A DNA stretch of 64,000 nucleotides from Bacteroidota bacterium (GTDB lineage Bacteria; Bacteroidota; Bacteroidia; Chitinophagales; Saprospiraceae), in the NCBI GenBank assembly GCA_016124585.1, contig WGNL01000023.1, positions 206,108 to 270,107 on the forward strand, given 5' to 3'. Of this stretch, positions 17,815 through 27,067 are shown piece after piece. Below the pieces are notes generated by a model. The model had not been told where the DNA came from and made no database searches. It saw only the letters and a list, made by a program, of their open reading frames with translations. The position numbers and the translations under genes were made by a program. Each line of letters starts with the position of its first letter. Position 1 is the stretch's first letter.

Positions 17815-18726
17815 TCAGAAAAACCGCAAGTGACTCACGTCGCAAGACTTGCACTTAAAAGTGTAGCCCAGCATCACCTCCCAGCTCCCGTTGGTCACTT
17901 TGTTCAGTTCGGATTGGGTGAAATCCAGCCCAACGCCGAGGCGCATGCCGTTGCTGAACTCCATTCCTGCTAGTGCATCGAAGGAATCGGCCAGGCGGTA
18001 GGTACCACCAATCCAGAAAGTTTTCATCAATACTAAATTGGCGTTCAAGTCCACATCAAGCGGTGCGGCGGGATTGTAGCTCACGAGGATGGATGGAACC
18101 AGTTCCACATTCCGGGAAATAGTAGCACTGAAACCTCCCATCACGTAGGCAGTGCGGTTATAGTCCTTCTTACCACTGCGGTCTTGGTATAAATTGTTTT
18201 TTAACAACCGCGGCACTGACACGCCGAAGTAGTATTTTTTGCCTAAAAAATAAGCGCCCGTTCCGAAGTTTGTTCCGAAATCCATTTCGTCGCCCTGCGG
18301 GATTTCTGGGTCGTCCGGGTCGATGGCCTGTGAATCCGACCACCTGATCCGCAACTGTTCCAACCTGCCCGATACTCCAAGGCTCAAGGTGTTGTGATCA
18401 CCCAATTTGATACGGTAGGCATAGCTCAGGTCAACGGCATTGGTGTTCACCTTGCCGATTTCATCGGATGTGATGCCGATGCCCAGGCCGTTGCGTTTGC
18501 CAGCAAACGGGGTGTGGGCATTCACGTAAATGGTGCGGGGCGCCCCCTCAATGCCTGACCATTGGTTCCGGTAAAGTGCCAGTGCATCGAAAGCACCTTT
18601 GGCACCCGTATAGCCGGGGTTGTAGGACAATTTGCTGAAGGTGAAATGCGTGTACTGCACGTCACTCTGTGCCGCCGCTCCCACTGCCAGCACACTGAAA
18701 ATGAAAAAATGGATTAGCTTTCTCAT
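17815..18726 (-). CDS. PorP/SprF family type IX secretion system membrane protein
   Basis: AQSDVQYTHFTFSKLSYNPGYTGAKGAFDALALYRNQWSGIEGAPRTIYVNAHTPF is the PorP/SprF signature. Confidence 0.95.
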   Translation of the reverse strand: MRKLIHFFIFSVLAVGAAAQSDVQYTHFTFSKLSYNPGYTGAKGAFDALALYRNQWSGIEGAPRTIYVNAHTPFAGKRNGLGIGITSDEIGKVNTNAVDLSYAYRIKLGDHNTLSLGVSGRLEQLRIRWSDSQAIDPDDPEIPQGDEMDFGTNFGTGAYFLGKKYYFGVSVPRLLKNNLYQDRSGKKDYNRTAYVMGGFSATISRNVELVPSILVSYNPAAPLDVDLNANLVLMKTFWIGGTYRLADSFDALAGMEFSNGMRLGVGLDFTQSELNKVTNGSWEVMLGYTFKCKSCDVSHLRFF

Positions 18727-18736
18727 TGTATTTTTT

Positions 18737-18828
18737 TTGATTGTTGGATTGTTATATTGCTTTATTGTTGAATTGTTATATTGTTAAGTGTCACAAATAA
18801 CAATTCAACAATATAACAATACAGCAAT
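18737..18828. repeat. Second intercistronic AT-rich inverted repeat, same sequence family
   Basis: ATTGTTATATTG...ATTGTTGAATTGTT complementary to AACAATTCAACAATATAACAAT. Confidence 0.65.
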
Positions 18829-18829
18829 C

Positions 18830-21800
18830 CTACCTGGTTATCGTGAAATACCCTTGCATCACCTCGCTGCTTGACTTGTCGAGTTGGATGAGGTAGAAGT
18901 AGGTGCCTGGCGGTAGCAAGCTGCCTTTGTAGCTGCTGTCCCAGTCGTTTTTGTAGCCATCCTGCTCGAAGACCTTGTCACCCCATCGGTTGAATATCCG
19001 CACGTTGTTGTTGGTGTAGGTCGTCTCCAAGCATGGCACGGTGAAATGATCGTTGCGCCCATCCCCATTCGGCGTGATGATGTTAGGAGCAAAACAAGGT
19101 TGGTTCGCGTTCGTGCCCAGTACATTAAAGCGTACCGTGGCACGGTCACAATCGTCAGGGCAGTCTGTGTTGCATATTTCGTAAACAAGGGCATCCTGTC
19201 CAAAGAAATTCTCCCGAGGAGTGTACTCCAACTGGCCGTTCACAATTTTGGCTGTACCGTTCGTTGGTTTCTCCACGATGTGGATATCCCAATTCTGCAC
19301 GTTGCCAGTCTGGTCGTTGAACACGAGCACACCTTGCGTTAGGGTTTCATTGAAACTCACATCGAAAATATCGTCTGCTGCCGCAATGCCTGTGAACACA
19401 TGAACCGCAGCAACTGGTGCTTGGAAGCTACAACCATCGATGGTTACGGTAGCCGTGTATTCACCAGCCTGCCCGGTCGTTGCTGAAGGCAAAACCGGGT
19501 TCGCCGAATTGGCCGTGAAGCCTTGCGGGCCAGTCCACTCGTAAATTGCCCCAGCAACAGACGTCACGTTCAGTTGAACGAGGTCGCCCCGACAAGCTGG
19601 GCTCGATGCATCTGTAGAGGATTCTGTGAGAAGTGTCGGAGCCTGCACCAATGACACTACCTCCAAGTTGGAAAGTGGTGTAGAGCAATTGCCGTTGTTC
19701 GCCACCACGGAGTAGGTGCCGACATAAGCATTGGACATGTTGTTGATGAAAAAAGTCGGCACGTTGGTCGTAGCTAGCAACATCGGTCCTGTTCCAAAAT
19801 CCAAAAACCATTGGTACTGCATGTTGGTGAACGGCGCACTGCTACTGTTCAGCGTCAGCGTTTGGCCTTCGCAAAGTGCTTCATCGGAAACACCGAGTTG
19901 GAGCGCCGTGCCTGTGAGGTTGCTCACCGTCACCTGCGCCACGTTGGAAGGTTGCGTCGAGCAATTGCCGGAGGCGACCACTACCGTGTATTCACCTGCG
20001 TTGGCCGAGGTCGCATTATTTACGAAGTAGGTCGGCACGTTCGTTGTCGCCAAAAGTACTGGGCCAGTTCCACCATCGAAGTACCAAAGATAGCTGGCGT
20101 TGGAACCAGCGAACGTAGAACTGTTCAGCGTCAGCGTCTGTCCCTCGCAAAGCTGTGTGGAAGAAACCGCCAGCGTTGGTGTACCGTTCAGTGCGTTGGT
20201 CACATCAACTGATTGGGCATTGGAAGGCTGCGTTGTGCAATTGCCGGAGGCAACCACTACCGTGTAAGCTCCTTCGTTGCTAGCTGTCAGGTTTGGAACA
20301 AAAAACGTCGGCAAGTTTGTCGTAGCTAACAGCGAAGTTGTCGTTCCATTATCAAAATACCATTGGTACAAGATATTCGTCCCGGGATAAACTGAGCTAT
20401 TCAGCGTTAAGGTTTCGCCTTCGCAAATTTGCGGAGCAGAAACAGTCAGCGTCGGTACGCCGCTCAAGCTGTTGGTCACATTCACGTCTTGGGCGTTGGA
20501 CGGCTGTGTGGCACAGTTGCCAACGCTGGCAGTCACGGTGTAGATGCCTATGTTCGAAACAGTCATGTTTTGCACAAAGAAAGTAGGAAGGTTCGTCGTA
20601 CCGAGCAGCGTCGTGGTGGTGCCGTTATCGAAATACCAGTTGTACGAAACATTGTTACTTGGGAAAATGGAACTGTTCAGTTCCAAGGTTTCACCTTCGC
20701 AAAGCACATCGTCCACGACAGTCAGTGACAGTGCTGGGCCAATATTGTTCGTCACGCTAACGCTCTGGCCGTTGGAGGCGGGTGTGATGCAGTTACCATT
20801 GCCAGCCACCACTGTGTAGATGCCTGAACTGTTGCCACTGAGGTTGTTCAGTTGCAAGTTAGGTGCAGTCGTTGTTCCCAAAGAAACTTGACTGCCGCTA
20901 CCCGAACCTGTTGGGCTAAAAAACCACTCGTACTGCACGTTACTGCCGGGCAGAACCGTGGTACTGAGTGTCAGGCTTTCACCCTCACAAAGCACGTTAG
21001 CAGATACGCTGAGGGTAGGTGCCGAACCCATTTGGTCGAAGACCACTACGTTCTGGCTGTTCGAGGGTTGTGAAACACAACCCGACAAACTGGCTTGAAC
21101 CGTGTATAGGCCGCTGTTGGCAACGGAAGTATTGGCAATCGAGAAACTTGGTGTCAGCGAGGTGCCAAGGGAAACTGGGCCATTGCCGCCATTGTAAAAC
21201 CACTCGTAAGTGGCGCCGCTGATATCCGTGCTTGACAATTGCAGGGTCTCACCTTCACAAAGATTGCCAGCATTGGCGCTGATCACTGGTGTTTGCGCCA
21301 GCACCGTGCCTACTGTTACTGTTTCAGTCGCCGATGGCGGAGAAGTACAGCCGCCTACCAGCACAGATACGCTGTAATCGCCTGAGTTGGCAGTGGTTGC
21401 ATTCGCAATACTGAGGCTTGGGGTATTCGTAATTTCAATCGGATTGGCGTTGAAGTACCAGTAGTATTTTCCACCACTACCTACCGACGCCGTACTGAGT
21501 TCGATGGACTGTGTCTGGCAAAGCACTGCATTGGCCACTATCAAATCGGGCGTTTGCGAAGCAGCCGTGTTGACCACTACGTCTTCCATGTTGGAGCTTT
21601 GAGGTGGACAACCAGTCGTGCCAGCCACCACTAGGTAAGTTCCAGTATTTGAACCATTGACATTGTTCAATTCAAAACTTGGTGTCAGGGTAGTTGCCAA
21701 GGTCACTGCGCCAGTTCCATCGTTGAACATCCATTGGTAGGTCACGTCCAAGCCGGGGTAGGCGGTCGCATTGAGTTGCAGTTGCTCGCCTTGGCATGGA

Positions 21801-24800
21801 GTATCTGCACTGGCAGCCAGCACAGGTGCTTGGCTAAGTTGGCCACCGACGACCACGGGTTCTGCATTGGAAGGCGGCGAGGTACAGCCTCCTACCGAAG
21901 CCACCACCGTATAGTTGCCCGTATTGCTAGGGGTAACGCTCATGATGGTGTATGATGGAACCGTGCTGGTACCGATTGGGTAGGCAGTTACACCATTATT
22001 GTAAAACCAAGTGTAGGTCGCATTCATCGGAATGCCCGTTGCTGAAAGACCTAAAATTTCGCCTTCGCAAAGCGCATCCTGTGAGACGATAAGTCCTGGG
22101 GCAAAGTTGGCCACGTCGCTCACCTGTACGTTGACAACAGTTGATGGATCAGACTCGCAGTCCCCCTTCACCACTTTGACGGAATAGCTGCCCGTGTTCG
22201 TTGTGTTCACGTTCGAGAGCAGGAAGCTCGGAGTGCTGGTGGTGGTCAGCAGGGAGTTTCCGAAAAACCATTGGTACTCAACGTTTGAACCAGCTTGAGC
22301 GGCAGTGGTCAACATGACATCGTTGCCGTTGCAAGGTTGGGTATCACTGACGTTCAAAGTTGGGGTAGCTGGTGTGGTTGTCACCGCAATGTTTGCCGTA
22401 GCAGGCTGCGATGGACAGTCGTGCTCCGTGTAAACTATCAATTTGTAATCGCCGGAATCAGCAACCGTCAAGTTGTTCAGTGCAACTGGGAACGGGCCTT
22501 GCGGCGAAGCCGTACCATTGAAACTGAAGCCATTCGGGCCTGTCCAATTATAGCTCACAGTGCCAGAAAGTTGAACATTGTTCTCGGCGGAAAGATTGAC
22601 TGTTTCACCTTCGCAAACTGTCGTTGCACTACTCAAATTGGTAATAATCGCTACAGTGGTACCAGCATGGCAAGTATATTCCTGCCAGTTCGGTGTACCA
22701 TTGGAATTGCTGTCTGGACAAGGCGTTCCGGCAGGACACTCTTCCATGTCCGTTAGGCCATCGTCATCCGAATCCAAATCGTCAACATCTGGTATCCCAT
22801 CGCCATCGGTGTCAGGGCATGGGTTGGAAGTACCACATTCGTAGGCATCTTCAAGGCCATCGTTGTCCCGGTCAATGTCTCTGAAATCGGGAATACCATC
22901 GTTATCCCCATCAGTGCAAGGGCCGTCGAATGGGCATTCGTCCACGTCAACAATACCGTCATTATCGGAGTCTTTGTCCCGGAAGTCAGGTTCATCCACC
23001 CCATCGGTATTAGTTGGGTTAGATGTCGGTGTCAAATTCGGTGCGCTAGCCTGCCCTTGGGCATTTACCGCTGGTGTGCCGCTCCCAACAATGCCATCAT
23101 GGTCGGGGTCAGGAATACTAGCTTCCGTCACATCCCAAATTCCGTCGCCATCGGTATCGAGGTCACGGTAGTCGGGCAGAACATCATTATCGGTGTTCAA
23201 AGGTTCGGAAGTTGTTGACAAAGCCAGACCGTTGAGGTCAGTCGTTGCACGGCCAGTCAGGTCAACGGTAGGGTTTCCAGAACCGATGATACCGTCATTG
23301 TCCGGGTCAGGCTGCGTAGCTTCTGCTACATCGTTGATGCCGTCATTGTCGGAATCAAGGTCACGGTAATCGCGCACACCGTCACCATCGGTATCGGTTG
23401 GCGCTGAGGTTGGTGTTGAGTTCAATACCATCGGAACGCCTTTGCTGTTGACGACGGGATTTCCAGCACCGACCATCCCGTTATTATCGGGGTCGAGGTT
23501 GCTTGCTTCCGCAACGTCGTTGATGCCGTCGTTGTCCGTGTCGAGATCAAGATAATCTGGGCGAAAGTCGCCATCTGTGTTCAACGGCGAAGAGGTAGTA
23601 GCAAGGGCTTGGCCGTTTGCGCCAGCAGTCGCTTTCCCATTTGTGTCCACAACGGGGGCACCCATGCCAATGATGGCATCGTTGTCTGGGTCAGGTTTTC
23701 CAGCCTCCTCCACATCGTGGATGCCATCGTTGTCAGAATCAAGGTCATGCCAGTTACGAACCCCGTCGTTGTCGCGATCGGGCGGCAGCACGATGGGGTG
23801 GCCAGTTACCACAGGATCTATTAAAGTTGAAAGGCCAGTGGTGCCCACCACGGCAGGGCTGAGTGCACCTCCTCCAATTCGGCCATCGTTATTGGTATCA
23901 AATGCGCCTAGTCCAGCCTCGGCAACGTCGTTGATGCCGTCGTTGTCGGAGTCAAGGTCGTCGTGGTCAGGCACACCATCTCCATCCCATTCGCTACGAC
24001 TGTATGTTTCCACCGCAGCCAGATCGTCAGGGTCAGAAGCGATTGGATTGTAAAGTCCGTTCATCCCGAAAATAGCAGGCGCACCATCAATCCTGCCATC
24101 GCCATTGGCATCGGGCTGGTTGTGGCCAGCTTCCACGAGGTCGGTAATGCCATCGTTGTCGGAGTCAAGGTCGAGGTGGTCGGGAATCCCGTCACCATCA
24201 ATGTCATATTCAGCGTTGATTTTATCGCAGACACCATCGTTATCGGCATCCACACAGTTGTTCGGCACAGCAGGGTCATTGGCATCCCGATAGTTTTGGA
24301 TGCCATCCCCGTCCTCATCAGCGCTCGGGTCACGACCACCGGGCAAGCAGGCAAAGCCACCTGTTGGGTTACAAAATTCTTTTGCATCAGGTATCCCATC
24401 GTTGTCGTCGTCAATATCTTGGTTATCGCGAATGCCGTCGCCATCCGAATCTGGAATGGCCATCACGAGGCAATTGTCGGTGATATCCACGGTAAAGTTT
24501 CCAAATGCAGCGCCGTTGTAAATGACGAAGGCCCAGTTGTCGAAGATTTTATTATCACCAAAATTGTTTTGATAAACAAAGGGAACATTGGTTGGGCCAG
24601 GTTGACCGTTCGGGTTGCTCCCACTTACGGGGCCACCCACGTTGGTGTGGTTGTAGAAAAACTGATCAAATGACGATGCCTTGACATCGCTGATCAATTT
24701 CAAACTGACACCATTTGGATTGTTCTCCACATCGAAAAGGAAAACATGCGTTTCGCCGTCGCGCAGTTCCACCTTATAATTTAAGGTGAAATTTGAGGTG

Positions 24801-26059
24801 ACTGGAATGACTTGACCGAGGCCATCGCTGCCATCCCAAAAGATGGAATCTATGCCAATACTGATCGGCTTTGTGAGGGTTAAATCCACCGAATCCTTAA
24901 AATCGCCGTCGTTGTTGAGGTCCAAGGAAAGATAAATAACGCCGCTTTGGGTGGATTCAAACGTAATCCATGCGCCTTGTCCAACCTCCATCGCACCAGG
25001 CAAGCAAGCCTGTCCAGAAGTGTCGGTAGGGTTTAGCCCAAAACCTGAAAGTTCCGGTTCAACGGAAGATGGCATATTAAACAGCCAAGTCGTATGCGTA
25101 TTGTTTCTAAAAATATCAGTCACCTTAGCCGTTGCAGGCATGGTAGGATCTGGTACGTTGAAGAAAACTTTGTTGTTGACGATGTTGCCTGCTTGGTAAT
25201 CTTCCGCCTGAGGCTCATAGTAATAATTTGACCCGTCCACCCAGTTCAAGGGGTTAGACGAGCGGGAAACATCCATCCTGTAAAAGGAATTGTAGGTGGG
25301 ATCTGCATTGCCATTCACGATTCCTCTTGAACTGGAGGTGACCGAAAATCGGTACGGATCTGTGTCCATAAACTTAAGTTCATAGAGGAACCCACCTTTT
25401 GTCAGCACATAAAAAATGGGCGAAGTCATATACCCATTCTGGCTAATAACCGATACATACTCGTTGGAATAAACTCGCCCGGAAAGCATCGAACCGCCAG
25501 CATTGGCTGCGCCACCTGTAGAAACGGTGATATCCCAAGCCGTGATGACGGTTGGGGTCGTGGGCTGGTTTGTCGCCCGATTCCACGGATCACTGTTCAG
25601 TAGGTTTTGAAAACTGGCCGCTTGGTACACCGGAAAAGCCATGCGCACCGTCCAGATGCCATCCTGACCGGTAGGCACGTTGACAATGCCAGGTGTGTAA
25701 CCTGCACCACCCGTTGGACCTGCCAATTCCTCCACATTGTTATGGATAATAGCCGTGTTGCCACCACCAGTCCCGTCAAACGTTGCGACCAGCACGCCAT
25801 CGGGGCTGTACACTTTGATGTAGCCGCCGGCAATGCCGACGTGACTTGCCCCAACATTGATGGTTTCACCCACATTGGCATACACTTTCAACTGTTGTTC
25901 GTTGCGGTTGTCAAGAAACAGACGGTAGCCGCCGTAGCCGACAAAATCTTTGGACCCTTCTGCCCAAAGTGCCGTGGCCGACAAAACCACAACAGCCATT
26001 GCGAGCAGCTTTCTCGCCAAGGCTTTTTTCTCCATGAGATAATCAAACATGTGTTTCAT
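18830..26059 (-). CDS. Giant cell-surface protein: TSP type-3-like Ca-binding repeats, many Ig-like repeats, gliding-motility/CHU_C-type T9SS C-terminal domain
   Basis: DSDNDGINDVAEA repeats; ~10 copies of QLCEGQTLTLNSS...TQPSNAQ modules; C-term PNIITPNGDGRNDHFTVPCLE...NRWGDKVFEQDGYKNDWDSSYKGSLLPPGTYFYLIQL. Confidence 0.93.
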   Translation of the reverse strand: MKHMFDYLMEKKALARKLLAMAVVVLSATALWAEGSKDFVGYGGYRLFLDNRNEQQLKVYANVGETINVGASHVGIAGGYIKVYSPDGVLVATFDGTGGGNTAIIHNNVEELAGPTGGAGYTPGIVNVPTGQDGIWTVRMAFPVYQAASFQNLLNSDPWNRATNQPTTPTVITAWDITVSTGGAANAGGSMLSGRVYSNEYVSVISQNGYMTSPIFYVLTKGGFLYELKFMDTDPYRFSVTSSSRGIVNGNADPTYNSFYRMDVSRSSNPLNWVDGSNYYYEPQAEDYQAGNIVNNKVFFNVPDPTMPATAKVTDIFRNNTHTTWLFNMPSSVEPELSGFGLNPTDTSGQACLPGAMEVGQGAWITFESTQSGVIYLSLDLNNDGDFKDSVDLTLTKPISIGIDSIFWDGSDGLGQVIPVTSNFTLNYKVELRDGETHVFLFDVENNPNGVSLKLISDVKASSFDQFFYNHTNVGGPVSGSNPNGQPGPTNVPFVYQNNFGDNKIFDNWAFVIYNGAAFGNFTVDITDNCLVMAIPDSDGDGIRDNQDIDDDNDGIPDAKEFCNPTGGFACLPGGRDPSADEDGDGIQNYRDANDPAVPNNCVDADNDGVCDKINAEYDIDGDGIPDHLDLDSDNDGITDLVEAGHNQPDANGDGRIDGAPAIFGMNGLYNPIASDPDDLAAVETYSRSEWDGDGVPDHDDLDSDNDGINDVAEAGLGAFDTNNDGRIGGGALSPAVVGTTGLSTLIDPVVTGHPIVLPPDRDNDGVRNWHDLDSDNDGIHDVEEAGKPDPDNDAIIGMGAPVVDTNGKATAGANGQALATTSSPLNTDGDFRPDYLDLDTDNDGINDVAEASNLDPDNNGMVGAGNPVVNSKGVPMVLNSTPTSAPTDTDGDGVRDYRDLDSDNDGINDVAEATQPDPDNDGIIGSGNPTVDLTGRATTDLNGLALSTTSEPLNTDNDVLPDYRDLDTDGDGIWDVTEASIPDPDHDGIVGSGTPAVNAQGQASAPNLTPTSNPTNTDGVDEPDFRDKDSDNDGIVDVDECPFDGPCTDGDNDGIPDFRDIDRDNDGLEDAYECGTSNPCPDTDGDGIPDVDDLDSDDDGLTDMEECPAGTPCPDSNSNGTPNWQEYTCHAGTTVAIITNLSSATTVCEGETVNLSAENNVQLSGTVSYNWTGPNGFSFNGTASPQGPFPVALNNLTVADSGDYKLIVYTEHDCPSQPATANIAVTTTPATPTLNVSDTQPCNGNDVMLTTAAQAGSNVEYQWFFGNSLLTTTSTPSFLLSNVNTTNTGSYSVKVVKGDCESDPSTVVNVQVSDVANFAPGLIVSQDALCEGEILGLSATGIPMNATYTWFYNNGVTAYPIGTSTVPSYTIMSVTPSNTGNYTVVASVGGCTSPPSNAEPVVVGGQLSQAPVLAASADTPCQGEQLQLNATAYPGLDVTYQWMFNDGTGAVTLATTLTPSFELNNVNGSNTGTYLVVAGTTGCPPQSSNMEDVVVNTAASQTPDLIVANAVLCQTQSIELSTASVGSGGKYYWYFNANPIEITNTPSLSIANATTANSGDYSVSVLVGGCTSPPSATETVTVGTVLAQTPVISANAGNLCEGETLQLSSTDISGATYEWFYNGGNGPVSLGTSLTPSFSIANTSVANSGLYTVQASLSGCVSQPSNSQNVVVFDQMGSAPTLSVSANVLCEGESLTLSTTVLPGSNVQYEWFFSPTGSGSGSQVSLGTTTAPNLQLNNLSGNSSGIYTVVAGNGNCITPASNGQSVSVTNNIGPALSLTVVDDVLCEGETLELNSSIFPSNNVSYNWYFDNGTTTTLLGTTNLPTFFVQNMTVSNIGIYTVTASVGNCATQPSNAQDVNVTNSLSGVPTLTVSAPQICEGETLTLNSSVYPGTNILYQWYFDNGTTTSLLATTNLPTFFVPNLTASNEGAYTVVVASGNCTTQPSNAQSVDVTNALNGTPTLAVSSTQLCEGQTLTLNSSTFAGSNASYLWYFDGGTGPVLLATTNVPTYFVNNATSANAGEYTVVVASGNCSTQPSNVAQVTVSNLTGTALQLGVSDEALCEGQTLTLNSSSAPFTNMQYQWFLDFGTGPMLLATTNVPTFFINNMSNAYVGTYSVVANNGNCSTPLSNLEVVSLVQAPTLLTESSTDASSPACRGDLVQLNVTSVAGAIYEWTGPQGFTANSANPVLPSATTGQAGEYTATVTIDGCSFQAPVAAVHVFTGIAAADDIFDVSFNETLTQGVLVFNDQTGNVQNWDIHIVEKPTNGTAKIVNGQLEYTPRENFFGQDALVYEICNTDCPDDCDRATVRFNVLGTNANQPCFAPNIITPNGDGRNDHFTVPCLETTYTNNNVRIFNRWGDKVFEQDGYKNDWDSSYKGSLLPPGTYFYLIQLDKSSSEVMQGYFTITR

Positions 26060-26463
26060 ATTGAACTCGGTTAAGTGAAAACATAGTAATCCTATTCGCC
26101 AGTAGGCACGTTCGTGGCCTTTGCGTTGTATAGCTTAATATCCTTGGCAAAAACTTCAGGAGGGAAAGCCCTGTCTGATTTCAGCAGCGAGGCAGATGCA
26201 GTTTTCTCATGTTGTTCCGCAAGTGCGGCATCAGCTGCTTTTTGTGTAGGAAGAAGGCAATTCTGTGGTATCTATCCAAAAAGGAGTACACCACGGGTAA
26301 TTTTTATTTATCATACAAAAATTCATGCCAATATTTTTAATATGAGCTGTTTTTACTGACATTCTAGCAACGGAAAAAAAATGTTGGGACACGAAATGAA
26401 AGTACCATCTGTACAAAATCTGGCAACATCCTAGCTTTGTGCTTCATCAATACCATCAAAATC

Positions 26464-27024
26464 ATGCAAGACCTTACCCGCTGCCCATGGTGCCTCAGCC
26501 ACGACATTTACATGGACTACCACGACAACGAATGGGGCATACCCTGCCATGACGACCAACAACTATTCGAAATGCTCTGCCTCGAAGGCGCTCAGGCTGG
26601 CCTCAGTTGGATTACGGTTTTGAAAAAAAGGGATTCGTACCGCCTTGCCTTCGACGGTTTTGATGCGGAGAAAATAGCCCAGTACGATGAAGCCAGGCGG
26701 GAAACATTGATGAACAATCCAGGTATCGTGCGCAACCGCTTAAAGGTGAACGCCTTTATCGAAAACGCAAAAGCCTACCTAAAGGTCAAGGAAGAATTTG
26801 GCAGTTTCGATAAGTATATCTGGCAGTTCGTGGGGCATCAGCCCATCGTAAACCACTGGGAGCGGCTTGGCCAGATTGCCCCAACCACCTCGGAGAGCGA
26901 CGCCATGTCGAAGGATTTGAAAAAGCAGGGATTCAAGTTTGTGGGAAGCACGATTTGTTATGCCTTCATGCAGGCTACTGGTATGGTAGATGACCATTTG
27001 GTGGGGTGCTGGAAGCGGAAATAA
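26464..27024 (+). CDS. tag: DNA-3-methyladenine glycosylase I (start moved from TTG 26437 to ATG 26464)
   Basis: RCPWC...YHDNEWGIPCHDDQQLFEMLCLEGAQAGLSWITVLKKR...FVGSTICYAFMQATGMVDDH. Confidence 0.95.
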   Translation: MQDLTRCPWCLSHDIYMDYHDNEWGIPCHDDQQLFEMLCLEGAQAGLSWITVLKKRDSYRLAFDGFDAEKIAQYDEARRETLMNNPGIVRNRLKVNAFIENAKAYLKVKEEFGSFDKYIWQFVGHQPIVNHWERLGQIAPTTSESDAMSKDLKKQGFKFVGSTICYAFMQATGMVDDHLVGCWKRK

Positions 27025-27029
27025 GCAAC

Positions 27030-27063
27030 AAGCCCCGTGGAAAACATTTCCCACGGGGCTTGT
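27030..27063. terminator. Bidirectional terminator between convergent genes
   Basis: CAAGCCCCGTGGAAAACATTTCCCACGGGGCTTG. Confidence 0.8.
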
Positions 27064-27067
27064 AAAT

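Noticed and set aside
19900-20830. Assembly duplication in the adhesin
   Set aside because: Modules differ at many positions and keep frame; they fit natural Ig-like repeats.
22295-24673. Several 150-236-aa plus ORFs opposite the giant adhesin
   Set aside because: Caused by repetitive Asp/Gly codons on the coding strand; no independent evidence.
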